Source of the DNA: Aporrectodea caliginosa
Lineage: Eukaryota > Annelida > Clitellata > Crassiclitellata > Lumbricidae
Assembly: GCA_020284085.1 (NCBI GenBank)
Contig: JACEVL010000099.1
Location: forward strand, 462,988 to 526,987
DNA: 64,000 nt
Direction: 5' to 3'
The notes beneath the pieces are model-generated. The model did not search any database. It had not been told where the DNA came from and was given only the letters and a program-made list of their open reading frames with translations. Made by a program: the position numbers and the translations under genes. The first letter of the stretch is position 1; every line of letters begins with the position of its first letter. Below, one piece after another: positions 47,475-59,632 of the stretch.

Positions 47475-48600
47475 TAATAATATTACAATTAGAGAAGACT
47501 TGCTTCCTGAGTTCACCAGTGCATCATGTGAAACTAAGTTTGTTGTCATGCATTTAACCCTAACAAAAGGAGTCAGGTGTTGGAATCCTGTTGTGATGTT
47601 TGTGCATCATCTACAGGACCATATTATTATTATTAAATAAATTTGTAACGAAATGTGAATCTGAGGCGCAGTATAAACGGTCATCCATGAAGGATTTTTG
47701 CAAACAAGGAGCAGCTTTAAAACCCTCCCTCTCCTTGTGTCTATTTGTCCTAAAACGGGCCTATGGCATTACCCCTTCCCAGCCATTTGTGAACATCTGT
47801 ACTACGGACCAGATTATCTGTATCTGTTGCTCTGCTACGTCCAGCAAAGGGACTCCAAACAGATCAAAGCAGTACAGACTGAACTCAGACATTGGTGTTT
47901 AAGGCACAGCCTGTACTTAAGTATATGTACCAAATTTAGTCGGCATAATCCCATTTGGGTAACCTTTCCATTCCCCTAGCTGTAGATGTACTTAATGCAC
48001 AATCTTTAACACCGACTACAACTGCACATAGAGGATATACCATGCAGTATCTTACATTGTCTTAAATGACTTTATCCTATTTATTTTTAATTGCTGTTCA
48101 GATTTTACTTTTCCGAGCCTACCTTACCATAGTGAACATCAACTTTATTCGAAGCGACCATAAGCTGATGTCTTGGACATTATGATAATGGCGCTAAAGA
48201 AGGCTTTAGACCATCCCAGTTCCTTTTGGAATATAAAACCTCTTTAAGTTTACAGACTTGAAAAGCTAACCTCCTTTGAGCTTGGATTTCTTTCCAAGCA
48301 GTTGCTTTTCTCCAAATCAGCTGAATTGCTGAAACAAAAACAAGTAACAGAATTCATCTTCTATAGACAAACTTCAGATGTCTAAGCAGATCTATATGCA
48401 ACTCTAACACAATTTAATCACAGAAGCTCATAAGAAAACCCGATAGAAATTCTGACTTTCCTATTTAAACTCCCCAAACTTCACACTTTAGCCAAAATGT
48501 TCAGTTCAAATGGCCACAGCTCCAAGTTTTCATCACTGGAAGTCCAGTAAATAATTAGAATATCACCTCACCTTACAACAAACAACAAAGTATTCATAAG
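47475..48600. other. Intergenic, unassigned
   Basis: Two overlapping frames (47600-47980) contain short coding-like stretches (LSLCLFVLKRAYGITPSQPF) but no recognised family. The reverse complement of atttatttt near 48078 gives a possible aataaa for the minus-strand gene, though about 590 bp past its longer stop. Confidence 0.35.
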
Positions 48601-48667
48601 TTTTCTATAATTAAATAATATCTCCAGTACACTAAAACATGACAGGGAGTCATGAACAATTAGAGGA

Positions 48668-50083
48668 TTAAATATGATCTAACCATTTTTCCTTGTGTGA
48701 TGCAGGCAAACCTCCAGTTTTTCCAACAGTTGAAGACTTTGAGCAGATGGAATATAAACTTTGATTCCCTGCTTTGGTGTGTGTTTCTGAAAAATCTTGG
48801 AAATTTGGTGCCAGGTTTCTTTTTGAGATATCAAAAGATGATCGAGTCATTCTTCGGCCTTCAAGATTTTTCCTACTGTATGTAGAAAGAGGAGCTTCTT
48901 GATTTAAAAATCTCTTGTTGGTCACAGGAGAATCATCGTCACTTCCAGCAGATGTGTCACTATGAAAATCAAAGACTTCTGCCATTGGTGATAAAACTTT
49001 AGAGATGACGTCTGTTTGTGATTTGGCTTTTTAGCTGTTATTTTATCAGTTTTTCCATTGCTACTTGTCACCAGCTTCCTGTTGTCACTTTTAATGTACC
49101 TGTCAGAAACACTCACCTCCACAACTGGCTGCTTTCGAGCACGTTTCCTACTCTGTGAGGCACGCGACCACTTTCCTCGTCTTTTCTTTGAGACCTTCCT
49201 GCCACCTGCAGGCGAATTGGGCATTTCATATTTGCGGATCGGTTCTTTTGTTATAGGCGTTTTCATTGAAGCCCTTGCTTGAGGGGTTGAAGCATTTGCA
49301 AAAGCTACAATAGATGAGATAGATGAAGGCTGGACTTGAGATGTAGTTGGGGCTTTAGCCCTTGAATGAGATGACGGTAGAGCAGCAGGTATCAATACCG
49401 GTGTTGCAAATGATCCACTCTTCACCCCTGAGAACGTCATTGTAGATCCTGCCATGAGTGCTGGTGTACGTGCAGTTGACTGGACTACACTAGCAATCAG
49501 AAGTGTGTTGTTTCTCTCCAGCTGCTGAGGTTTATGAGCTTGAACCTGTGGAATCACCAAAGCAACTGGTGATGGATTCACTTTGCTGTCATTGCAGACA
49601 AAGGAATGGCCAGTAAATCTTCTGGAGTTTCCTGATGGCAATGGAGAGACGAACTTAGGATCCACAACTTCTGTCAGCTGGAATTTCCCTCTATTGACTG
49701 GTTTCTCTCCCTTGTAACTGGCACTTGAATTTGAAGTTGTAAGGCTGGTCTGTGCCATTAGGTCTTTGTCCTGATTAAATTGTGTACATGACAGTGCAGT
49801 TGGTGCAGGGTCAACAGGAAATTCATACAATGAAGCAGTGGAGGGCAAGCTTTTAGCGTTGCCATCACATGCCATTTGCTTCATTGGTTGGACACTGGGT
49901 GTGTCAGGCTGGGCTTTCCTATGGATAGGAAGTATTTGGAGTCCTTCTTCTGGCTGTAGGTCTGTTGGGAAATCATTCTTTTTCATATTTTTAGCTAATT
50001 CTGGACGGATGACATCAATTCTGTCCCTCAAAATTGGTTTGCATGAAACAGGATCCTTGCTATCTTCCAATTCTTTACCACAT
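48668..50083 (-). CDS. IHO1: IHO1-like last exon with frame break
   Basis: From acceptor tgaattag, encodes CGKELEDSKDPVSC onward. The zero frame stops at 48924-48922. The -1 frame is open from 49030 to 48668 and encodes SPMAEVFDFHSDTSAGSDDD, then KRFLNQEAPLSTYSRKNLEG and a Ser-rich tail. The acidic DFHSDTSAGSDDD resembles the acidic FDSSDDD-type C-terminus of vertebrate IHO1. One missing base, for example in the A5 run at 49028-49032, would join the frames. Confidence 0.6.
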
Positions 50084-53000
50084 CTAATTCAAAACACAAC
50101 AGAAAAACACATTTCTAAGTTCTTTTGCTAGTTACTTAAGAAGTTTTTATAATTTGAATGAAAACATATTTCCTGGAATGATTATAAGAGAAACCTTCTG
50201 TATTATCAACATCTTGCAATTCTTTTTATTCACTCGTTACAAAGATTTAAATAGCGCCCCTTCAAGGCAACTACTCAGGAGAGTTCTCGGCCCCAGCACG
50301 GCTGAAAAGGACAGTTTTCAATGTCAATCTCTTTCCGTAGTTTATTCATTACCTTCTTTAAACTGCACAGGTTTAAACAGCATAGCGTGATCATAGCTTT
50401 TTCTCTTGGTGACAGCCGCTCAGAATATGGTGTCTTACCGCTCATCACAAGTAATATATCTTAGACGCAAAGTTCCAAACAATATTACTAGAAATGTGGA
50501 AAACCTTTTGTTGACACTGTTTGCGTTCTCCAATTCCTTAAGTAGTTGAAAGCATGTGTTCTTTTCCTGAGACATACAGTCCTCAATTATGCTTAGAAAC
50601 TGTTTCTTTTGTTCACTGGATGAATTTTGAATCTGAAAAATAAACATCAATGTTACAGAACTCCACATGAGCTTAAGTCTGTAAATCATCCTGTGACTTC
50701 AAATAGGTGCTATGACTGCTATATGTGCTCTTGTAGTAAGACTGTTTATTAATTTTTGTTCAATTATTTTAAAACGTTGAATGATCATACATTTGACAAA
50801 CTCAAAACGATTTCCAGTTACAAGTGCTCAATATAAATATCTTTCTAATGCATTAATTAATTTTAATTGCACATACACACTGATACAGCTCAGTAACCTA
50901 CTTGCAACAGTCACTGTTATAACTGAAAACAATACACCTTCTCCCCACGCCATTTTTATCACTCTACTAGAAGCCCTCCAGTCCATCGTTCACATCTATA
51001 CCTCTTAGACAGCCATGATTCATTAAATCCAGACATTTTTATAATGTCTCATATAATATAGTTACTCAGAAGCCTTTCAAACCTAGCATCAGTGAAAGTG
51101 AAGTTCCAACAGAAAGTGGATGTAGCAATTATTTTGCTAACACAGAGCTTAGAAAAGGGGAAACAGTTCACATTGGGCCTTGGAAGACAGATATGCAGCT
51201 AACAGAACCTCACACAGAGTGACAAAGGTCCAATACGTAGGCAAGAGAAAAATCTAGATGAAACTGTCAGACTCGCAAAAAACTCATTGCAACAGTTTCC
51301 AAAGCATCTAATAGGCACTGTATAGTGCTCAGACACACACAAACTTTTGAAGACATGAGCATCAAAATTATGTTCACCTCTGACTGTAAACACTTTAGCA
51401 CCTCCTGTCTCTGCTCCTGCTGTATAACACTCAACCGTTGAAACTGCTCTTCAAACAACTCCTTCTGATTAAGTTCTTTCTTTCCAAGTAATTCTTTTAT
51501 CTAAAAATAAAACATTTCATCCAACGTTATTTCCTGTTTTAGCAGAGCTGTATGCATCTAAATATTTCAAAATCGGCTCCTTGGAACACTGCTCCTTTAA
51601 AACAATATTTGGCCGATACAACTACATTTTCTTTAATGTTTATCTGCATATGTCACTGTAACTATCACAGCATTTGGTGTCTGAGGGTAAGTCCAACTTT
51701 TCTGCTTTTTAAGGGTGCTAAGGAAATGCAGCTTATGGTGCAAACAGCATTATCTACAGCAAAACGTATCAAGATAAGGTGGAGTAACAGGTCATTCAGT
51801 ATAAGATCTTCTATGAATGGTCTGCAGAAAAGATGGTTTCAAGGTTAAAAGATTCTTTGGCTGTAATTTTGGCTGTAGCACAAATAGCCTACAATACCAG
51901 AAGTTCAACTAATAGACAACTTCATCTAATAGACAACCTTCCACTACATGTTTCATAGCCTGACAACAAACACACTGTTACGTTCACATGATACAGCAAG
52001 TGTCTGTAAATGAATGACAGAGATGAAATGCAACGGCAATCTGCCGCTGTGTTGCTGAGTGAATGTAAATGTAAATTTATGTAATGTAATGTAAATGTAC
52101 ATCTTTGAAATTTCTCACCACCACACAAAAGCCTTACTAGGGAGACAAGCTTATGCACCAGCGTGATACCAAATCAAGTCCCCTATTACCAGGTTGTTTG
52201 TCCATTCCAGGTCAGAACCCGGGAAGGTCAAGCTTGGAATGTGATTGTACATGTGTGTGACCCTTGGATCTTAACTTCAAACCGAACCTGACTTTGGCGC
52301 CTATTTAAACAGGCAGCAGTCTTCAAGGATCTCACCCAATCAGTTCACTGAAAAATTAGCAGGGTTGAGTCCATATGGTGTTTATATAAAAACGTGCAAT
52401 TACATTTTACCTAGCTGTCGATTCTGTTTTAACTGAATGCGTGTGAACAATAATCCCAAGACTTAAATCTTGATATTAGAGAATACGAATATGACTACGA
52501 ACAAGTTGATTGACAACACTGCAACATTTGCTACATGCACCCAAGTTTCACGTTTCCAATGTTTGTATGAAACTAAGGATACAGTTGTAGCCAAGAAAAG
52601 TTTAAAAAAGTAAAAGATATGCTCTTCCAAATCTATCTTAATCTGACATAAGAATAACAGCAAATAAAATCCAAACACTGTCACACACACCTGATGAATA
52701 AGCAACTCTTCGAAGCCTTTTAGCTGGTTTTCTTGAACAACGTGCAGCGATTTGAGAATTTCTGATGTTAACCTGCCATTCTGCATCTGCATACTTTCAT
52801 TCTGCAGGCTGGTAAGTGTTTTAAAGCTAAAATGACATTAACATGGGCTACATTATCAGCTGAACATTAATCAGGAACTCCTTCAAATTTAAAGATCATA
52901 CCACAAACAAAAACAGAGTTGTTGGTCAGCTTAGTAGCTGCAAACTGAGTTACAATCAGTTGCATCAATAGTTGGAATTTGAAGTCTATTTGCTCACAAA

Positions 53001-55097
53001 GTTCTATTCAATTTAAATGCATACCATTACAGCAACTTGCAAGCAAACATTTGAATACTGTCCATTGTGTCCAACTGTGCAAAAGACTCACCCTTCTATG
53101 AAACTTTTCATATATTCCTTCTGGTCTTGGAAATTCTGCTGTAAATACTGCTTCATTTGGTCTACAGCAAGCTGATTGTGCTTTTCCTGAACCACTTCAA
53201 GACGAGTCAAAGCATTTTGGTTGCGACAGAAAAACGAGTCCAGGCTTTCTGTTATTTTATGGCAAAGATCTTCACAGGTTGATTGTAAATTGGTGACCGT
53301 GACATCCTGCTTTTCTTGTGACATCTTCTGAATCTGTCTCTCCAGCTCTTCAATTCTTGCATTTTTCTGTGTGGCAATAAATAATAAGCTTTATGTAAAC
53401 TCTACAGAAACTGATAGTTTTACAATCTCAAAAGCAAACCTAAGTTTCCATTTACAAAGCCTGAAACTGGATTTGTCCATAACAGCTCCATTTATTGAGT
53501 AGAAAACTTCGTGAAATAGTGCTTTGTAAAACATGGCAGTAATCATAGGTTGGCCCAAGAGAACCACAAATAATGTCTCTGTTGCTTTCTCGAATCAATG
53601 TATATTCTGAGTATAAATCTGTGTACACTTTCCTTCTTTAATAAGTACAGATAAAATTATGTTTGATTCTAACAAAAGGCATACCAAAGCAGAACATATA
53701 ATTAAAACAGAATTTTGCATCAGGTTTCTCATCACTTACTATTGCCAGTTGTTGCTGAAGTTCTGTTTCTTTAGACCTAGCATTATCTCTGTTAAACAAA
53801 GTTTCCACAATGACACTCTGGTTCTTCTCGAGACTAGACTGAACTAAAGAAAAAAATTGCAAATGTATTTAGATTAGTTATATACATTGCATTGTATACA
53901 TATTTTACATACAAATACATACTGTGTATATATATATCTCTCAGAAAGACTACTCTAGGATGCACCTCGCATAAGCATTCTCTAGGAAAACAGATCAGTC
54001 TTAACATATGAACTGCAAAGCTTTTGAAACTGTAATTACAACAATATAGCAGTGTCATTAGCAAGCTACTTCTGGGATGCTTTCATGTTAGCTAACACTA
54101 AGATTCATTTAGTCATTGTTGAATGTTTGCTGTTTTGCTCACAACAAATCTAACATTCCATCTGTAAACTCAAAAACACATACTGCAGCACTTACAAAGA
54201 CATTCTCATTAATTTTGTACTCTGTTACGTTAAATGCATCTGTTGAAAATTAGTACAGTGAATAATGAATATGAGTTGTGGCTTATCTAACAGATTAAGA
54301 TTTTTTGATTATGATAACAACAACAACAACAACAACAATAATAATAACAATAATAATAATAATAATAATAATAATAACTAATAACAATGACGATTTGTAT
54401 AGCGCCATAGCTCAGCCAAAGGAAAGGGCACTGTACATGAGTTCAAAAAGTCAACAGCAGTCATATGATTGTTTAAAAATCAATTGAAACAATCATCGAT
54501 CTATGCCTTACGCTACGCTAACAGTGGCACAGTGCTATATGTCATTATCTTCTATTCACGGTGTACTGAGTTGCGGCCTGTCAACTTATTCAACAATAAA
54601 AGAATATATGCATCGTTATAAGATATGACAGGTTCTCACTTTTCTCACTGAATGTCGTCAACTGGCATTCAGTGGATCCTATTCCCAACTGTGTACTCTC
54701 TTTCAGACATGCCACAGCAACACGAACTTCAGCTGAACACTCTCTTATACCAGACACCAAGCAGTTCCACAAATCCCTGCAGTCAATCAAGATGTCAATC
54801 AACTTAATCAATGCAATCAATCAATCAATCAATCAATCCTTCAATCAATATAGAATCTCAATAGTCAGTAAATCAATACTACAATAATCAGTTTACTTTA
54901 GGAGCTTACATTGCAACTGTCAGCAATTCCAATTGAACTGCTTACAAAGTTACAAAGCTCCATGAACTCAATGAGAAACATTTTAAAATTTGAAAAGCTA
55001 GGGTACAGTTGAAGTTTCTAAATATACAGCCTCTATAAAAATAAACTAAAACAGCTCACTTAATTAAACATATCAATTCATAAAACAATTCATTCAT

Positions 55098-55162
<65 letters not shown>

Positions 55163-57143
55163 TTATAATGCACACAGTTAAACAGCAGTCTCAAAGATAT
55201 GTGCAATGACCTGAAAATAATATGCACAATTAAACAAGACAGAAAAATTGGACACTAATAACAAAAAGTATGTAAGCAGCATTTTGCCTTTCATCGTGTT
55301 CCTGAGTTCTGGCTTTGAGTAGCTGAATCTGTTGCTGACTAGGTAGTTTTGGTGCAATTGGCGCTGAATAAGACCTTCCAATCTGTGACTGAGAGCCATC
55401 ACGACCAATAACTGATCCTTTTGTCATGTAGCGGTTGAAAAATCTGGTTGTTGGTGACTATAAATGAAAAGCAGTACTAAAAGCATTAGCAAACCGTTGT
55501 TATATTAAATCTACAACAACGCTGACTAGGATTCCTAATCTCTCACCTCCTGATAAATTGCGCACCTCAGATGTTACTTGTATTCGTAAACATAGTTGTA
55601 AACAGCATTTAAAGTGGAGTGGGAATGGCGTTCCCACTGCTCTCAACATTTTTTGCTTGCTCACCATGCAATGGAACTCTGATAACACATGCGTTCCAAT
55701 AAAACTTTCTTCGGAGTTCCCACTGCTCACCCAAACAACTTTAACCACTAGTCGTAAGCTCAAAATTTCTAAAGTGCTACTCTAAAGCTAAGTTTTGGAA
55801 TTTACTATATGACTATTAAAGATAACTTAACACAACCACTGAGATATTTAAATTAAATAATTAAGTCTCAGAAGACCAAAGCAAATGTTATAACTGTTCA
55901 CTTCATTGGCAACTATCTCTGATCTGAAAGATGGAGAAATGCTTTAACAAATTATATATTGCATCATTTCACAAAGTTCTATATTATGCTTACAAGTTTT
56001 AACTCCACTCCTTAAACTGGCCTTGAGCCTCTAACTACTAAAATCAAGAACTAAAGAAAACTCATGCTATAATGTAGCACGCATTATAGGGACACACATC
56101 AATGTCCCTCTCTCGATAGTGTTGTAATTTCCTTCTCATTGGTCTTCCCAAGGTTTGTCTTTCACCTCTGCAGTGGGTCCTAAATGTGGCCGCCAGATTA
56201 ATAGCAGGCCAAGCACCATCCTGGCTTATGTCCCTCTCTGATAGAATTCCCCCAGTTCATTTCATTACATCAATCACTAACTTGGGATAAGTTCTGTGAG
56301 TGCGGCAACTGTTGACCATCCTGAGAGTCGAAAAACTCTGCCTGAGAATATGGAAACTGTGAATTTCCCTGACTTGCGCTGTCCAGTGCTGAGTCGCTTG
56401 CATATCTTCCACCAAGCAGCTCCCTGTAAACAAAAAACAAAGTTCAAGTACTTTATACTAACTCTGAGAGGCAACCATGGTTATGAAGTGTTAGTGACTT
56501 CATTTTCTTAGCCTCGGGGAGCAATGGTGAATACAGGTTGTGAGCTGTGCTGACTCATAAATTGCATCAGCTCAGTTTAAAAGCTGGAGCAAAAAAATGA
56601 TGATCATATGTGCAAGGGTGGATCCTGAGAGCAATTCTGGCCTATAGCCCTCTCCTATACTCAGATGGGAAGGCATAGCAATAGTTGTACTCTGGATCTG
56701 TCCTTGTGCATATGGCCCGCTCTCTCCCATGCTGTTAGATCCCATGATAAGTACATTCAGTGTATTCACAGTGCAGCTGAGTAAGTTAAAATATGCAAGT
56801 GGAACATTAATTTTGAAATATCTTTCTGTTTTGGTGAGGATCTGAACTCTGGCCCTCTTGAAAATCCAGCTTCCTAATTTTTGCTTCCAACACTCAAAGC
56901 AGCTGACTTTAAGAAATCAACCTGAGCCAAAAAGAATTATCACCATCTTACACATGTTACCTTTTGCAATTTTATTTTCCTTTATTTACATGATTCTTCA
57001 ATATCAACTTAATTGGTTGAATTTCACCACAAGTTCTACCTTTTTCAGTCATATATTACATAACGACAAAAGAAACAAAATTCTTACCCGGGATTTGTGG
57101 TAAACAAATCTTTGAGACTAACTTGGTTGGGTCGTCTTGACAT
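48668..57143 (-). CDS. IHO1: IHO1/CCDC36-like meiotic recombination factor (Mer2 family), ten coding exons
   Basis: IHO1 binds HORMAD proteins on meiotic chromosome axes and assembles REC114-MEI4 for SPO11 break formation. Coding exons, all phase-consistent: 57143-57088, 56423-56282, 55457-55288, 54776-54640, 53843-53740, 53366-53092, 52826-52691, 51500-51378, 50632-50505, 50083-48922 (or to 48668 after a frameshift). The zero frame totals 810 aa, longer than human IHO1 (about 594 aa). Supporting features in order: N-terminal VSLKDLFTTNPG, like the IKEML motif of IHO1; a Ser/Gln-rich stretch; RFFNRYMTKGSVIG, like the FTKYQTKP segment; DLWNCLVSGIREC, like LYNFVSNVRES; a long coiled coil over exons 5-9; then a disordered Ser/Thr/Pro-rich region with a basic patch (RKVSKKRRGKW). 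The exon 9 donor (ag/gttttc) is weak but is the only one that keeps frame. Identification rests on order and motifs, since this family diverges fast. Confidence 0.7.
50228..50320 (-). mobile_element. L2-like LINE 3' tail in IHO1 intron 9
   Basis: attcactcgttacaaag then aaatagcgccccttcaaggc and ctactcagga match the tail of the copy at 26662. Same strand as the gene. Confidence 0.75.
54310..54455. repeat. AAT/ACA microsatellite and LINE-tail fragment in intron 4
   Basis: (AAC)n/(AAT)n at 54318-54385 is followed by tttgtatagcgccatagctc and agggcactgtacatgag, a distant relative of the L2-like tail. Confidence 0.7.
54797..54850. repeat. (AATC)n microsatellite in intron 3
   Basis: tcaatcaatcaatcaatc repeats about 20 bp upstream (minus sense) of the exon 4 acceptor. 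Confidence 0.9.
55098..55163. repeat. (ATC)n microsatellite in intron 3
   Basis: About 66 bp of pure tca/atc trinucleotide. Confidence 0.95.
55288..55457 (-). CDS. IHO1: IHO1-like exon 3, GC donor
   Basis: Encodes SPTTRFFNRYMTKG to TQEHDE. No GT donor keeps frame. gaaag/gcaaaa (GC-AG) joins to gcag/ggattt of exon 4 and restores codon AGG and frame. The frame itself otherwise runs to a stop about 60 nt later. Confidence 0.7.
56130..56278 (+). mobile_element. LINE C-terminal relic in intron 2
   Basis: In shifting frames reads GLPKVCLSPLQWVLNVAARL and IAGQAPSWLMSLSDRIPP, a LINE C-terminus antisense to the gene. It abuts exon 2. Confidence 0.65.
57088..57143 (-). CDS. IHO1: IHO1-like coding exon 1
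   Basis: Begins with ATG immediately after the acceptor ttgttcag and encodes MSRRPNQVSLKDLFTTNPG. The donor is ccgg/gtaag. Translation starts at the first bases of this exon, so the 5'UTR must lie in an upstream exon. Confidence 0.7.
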
Positions 57144-57911
57144 CTGAACAACAAAGAATATAATTTCTCATCAGTGGCAAACGTTCTCGATGTGGATGGA
57201 GTAAATAATTCAAACTGATCAAATAATCATGATCTATACGTCCCTCAGTGTTCCCTTGATAGTATAACAGCCATGTACTCATGGTGATAATTGCCGGAGG
57301 GGTGGGGTGGGGTTCAACCCCTAGTCTTTCTTAGGATCCCATAGTAAAGTCTACATTTCACACCCACACTGCACAAAAATCAACGTCTAACCCCCTCCAC
57401 CAGTTATTTTTTTACAATTCCATACTGCATGCACTTTACTACTTGGTGTGAGGTACAACTACAAAGACTGAATTAATAACAGATTACACCCGTTTAAGTA
57501 GATTACACCCGTAGTTGTGCTCTGAATTTCTATCACTCACTGCAATGTTTGCTGCATACAATTAGGCTATCCTTCAAATAACTGCCAGTCTTTTCATAAT
57601 TTAATCTTCCGTGGCCTTTCACAGGAGCTACGACTTCAGTATACATATCAGTGGGAGCAAAGCCCTTAAGAGGTGGGCCAGAAGCATGAATCGAATGGCC
57701 TTGTTCAAATGAATTGTGAAAATGGAAATAAACAGACTGAGGAAGAGGCAATAGGGGTGGGGTTCAACCCCTAGTTTCTGTATAATGACGTTGTGTCATA
57801 CAAATGTGACTACCGCCGCCCTCCTCCTATATATCAAGGCTTAAGACTGGCACCACCCGAAAAACGGCAGCGGTGGTGCAAAGACAGATGGCGATTTATA
57901 GGCATTTTCTT
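57144..57911. other. 5' intron of the IHO1-like gene; repeated words
   Basis: ggggtggggttcaaccccta occurs at 57305-57322 and 57754-57771. 57800-57880 is related to 46420-46460. The frame 57533-57751 is unassigned. Confidence 0.4.
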
Positions 57912-57913
57912 AC

Positions 57914-58060
57914 CTTATACACAAGAGTCTCGAAACGAAGACGAAAATAATAAATGGATTTAGTTTCGTCCTAGATATTTAATAAATATTGGAGAAACAG
58001 AAATAATAATAATTCTGATTAAACAAATTAATTAAACCAAAAGTCAGAGCACAGCAGACG
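57914..58060 (-). other. IHO1: Probable 5'UTR exon of the IHO1-like gene
   Basis: A strong minus-strand donor, tataag/gtaaga, ends an exon at 57914 and pairs with the acceptor at 57144. The 5' end of this exon is not visible; about 58060 is a guess. Confidence 0.55.
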
Positions 58061-58072
58061 ATTTCCGGACAA

Positions 58073-58080
58073 TTTCCCGC
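58073..58080. promoter_or_regulatory. E2F-type site upstream of the IHO1-like gene
   Basis: tttcccgc matches the E2F consensus TTTSSCGC, about 160 bp upstream of the proposed 5'UTR donor; a TTCCGG ETS-like core lies at 58063-58068. E2F6-type control of germline genes is known in mammals. The role here is inference. Confidence 0.35.
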
Positions 58081-59260
58081 TTCACCAGCGATGCAATGAC
58101 CTATTATGCACAGGACTGTAACGCTTGATTTAACTTGTTTTGGAGCGATAATTGGGAAAACTAAAAATATCGCGTCTTATTTACATAATGAATGCATTCA
58201 TTAAATTATATTTATGCAGGCAAGTCGAGAGTGATTATGTTTTCGTGGTAAAACTTGCCTTTGGAACTATAAAACATCGTATTTAATGTTCAGACGTAGA
58301 AAAGTGAAGCGGAGCGACATCTGTGGATAAGTATTAAATCGATATATAATTTTTCAACGAGCAACCACTCTAAATATAAATTCTTTGCTACCGATGTAAG
58401 GATCAATATTACTTAGGATGTAAGTAAGTAAGGTAAGTATAGCCTATATTCGATAAATAAATGAAAGTTTTCCCAGAAACTGTTCTGCATTTGAATCACA
58501 TCAACAGGTTTCTAAAAAATTGTGTATGGTGTTCTTATTAATCGAACTCTTTGGGTTTGATTTTATTATCGACGTCTTAATCGTAATCTTGTAAATATTA
58601 AAGCGCTACTTAAAAGGGTAGGGTATCAGCTTATTTACGAGCGCTGCGTCATGTCAGAGTTTGTCCTGAGACACCAGATGGAGGTCCTAGTCCAGTTGCC
58701 AGAAGACCAAAAGGAGTCGAAGGAGCTGCTATTAAAGGCGGATTCCGTTGGCACAAGAAAGATTGTAAGGCAGAGGACAGTAGGTCTCAACTGTATTCTC
58801 TAATCTTTCAAACCGGGAGACGATTTCTTGATGTTTTTAATTCTACTCGTTACCCAGGGGTTGTCTAACTCCACTAAGTCCTTTGCTATATCAAGTTTCA
58901 TTGATTGATTGATTGATTGAAGTCAATGGAACTTGAAGGAATTCGTCTCGAGTCGCATGGATTGCTGTAACTCACTTTTAATTTGAGACAAAATCTTATT
59001 CAAGCTCTGGAGGATTTACACTTTAGAATCCTTTGGCTAGGTAGAACATATTGCTTCTGCATTAAATTTTTGCACTGACTTCCTGTTCAGCAATGAATCA
59101 CAAACTGAGGCTCATGATTTAAAAAAAACATTAAACTCTAGCCGACCAACATTTTTAAATCCGTTCTAATTTCTCAGTCTTGTCAGTATTCATCAAGGTC
59201 TTGTCTTCGGTCATGCTTAAATCTAAAACATGAAACTCTTGCCAACCAAATTTTTAAAAT
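58081..59260. other. Intergenic, upstream of the IHO1-like gene
   Basis: No gene seen. The words gggtatcagcttatttac and gagcgctgcgtc (58624-58650) match the repeat fragment at 33965-33990. (TTGA)n at 58902-58920. Tandem duplication of about 98 bp at 59150-59332. Confidence 0.45.
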
Positions 59261-59267
59261 ACGGTTC

Positions 59268-59546
59268 TTAATCCTCAGTCTTATCAATATTCAACAAGGT
59301 CATTTGTCTTTCTAGGGTCATACTTAAACCTGAAACTGTACTGGGTGAATAGAGATTTTTAGTTACTAGACCTAGATTTATGAATTCTCTGTGTCTGCTC
59401 AGTCGCTTGTTATTTACCTCTCCACTTAACACTTGTCTTTCAAAAAATTGCATATCCGCCATAAGCTGTTTCAACAAACTCACTTTCTGGATGTTTACCG
59501 AATCATGGCTTGGGTTTAGTGCACCTTTGGTTGATGCTTTGGGCAT
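59268..59546 (-). CDS. Small hypothetical ORF
   Basis: A 92-codon frame with ATG at 59546 and a natural stop: KVSLLKQLMADMQFFERQVL, GEVNNKRLSRHREFINLG, MTLLNIDKTED. The composition is coding-like (amphipathic, no low complexity), but I recognise no family. Its 3' end is tandemly duplicated at 59150-59225 in degenerate form. It may be a retroelement fragment or an exon of an unseen gene. Confidence 0.3.
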   Translation of the reverse strand: MPKASTKGALNPSHDSVNIQKVSLLKQLMADMQFFERQVLSGEVNNKRLSRHREFINLGLVTKNLYSPSTVSGLSMTLERQMTLLNIDKTED

Positions 59547-59632
59547 TACGCCTACACACTGTTTCTATACAAGTCACTAGTAACAGTAATACTAATTAAA
59601 AAATCTGTGATGCATTCTCTGATCATCACTGG

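Noticed and set aside
49020..49040. Programmed -1 ribosomal frameshift in the IHO1-like gene
   Set aside because: The site reads t aaa aag, not a canonical X XXY YYZ slippery heptamer, and no downstream pseudoknot was evident; a missing base is simpler.
57533..57751. 72-codon minus-strand ORF in the 5' intron of the IHO1-like gene
   Set aside because: No splice sites connect it to the gene and no family was recognised.
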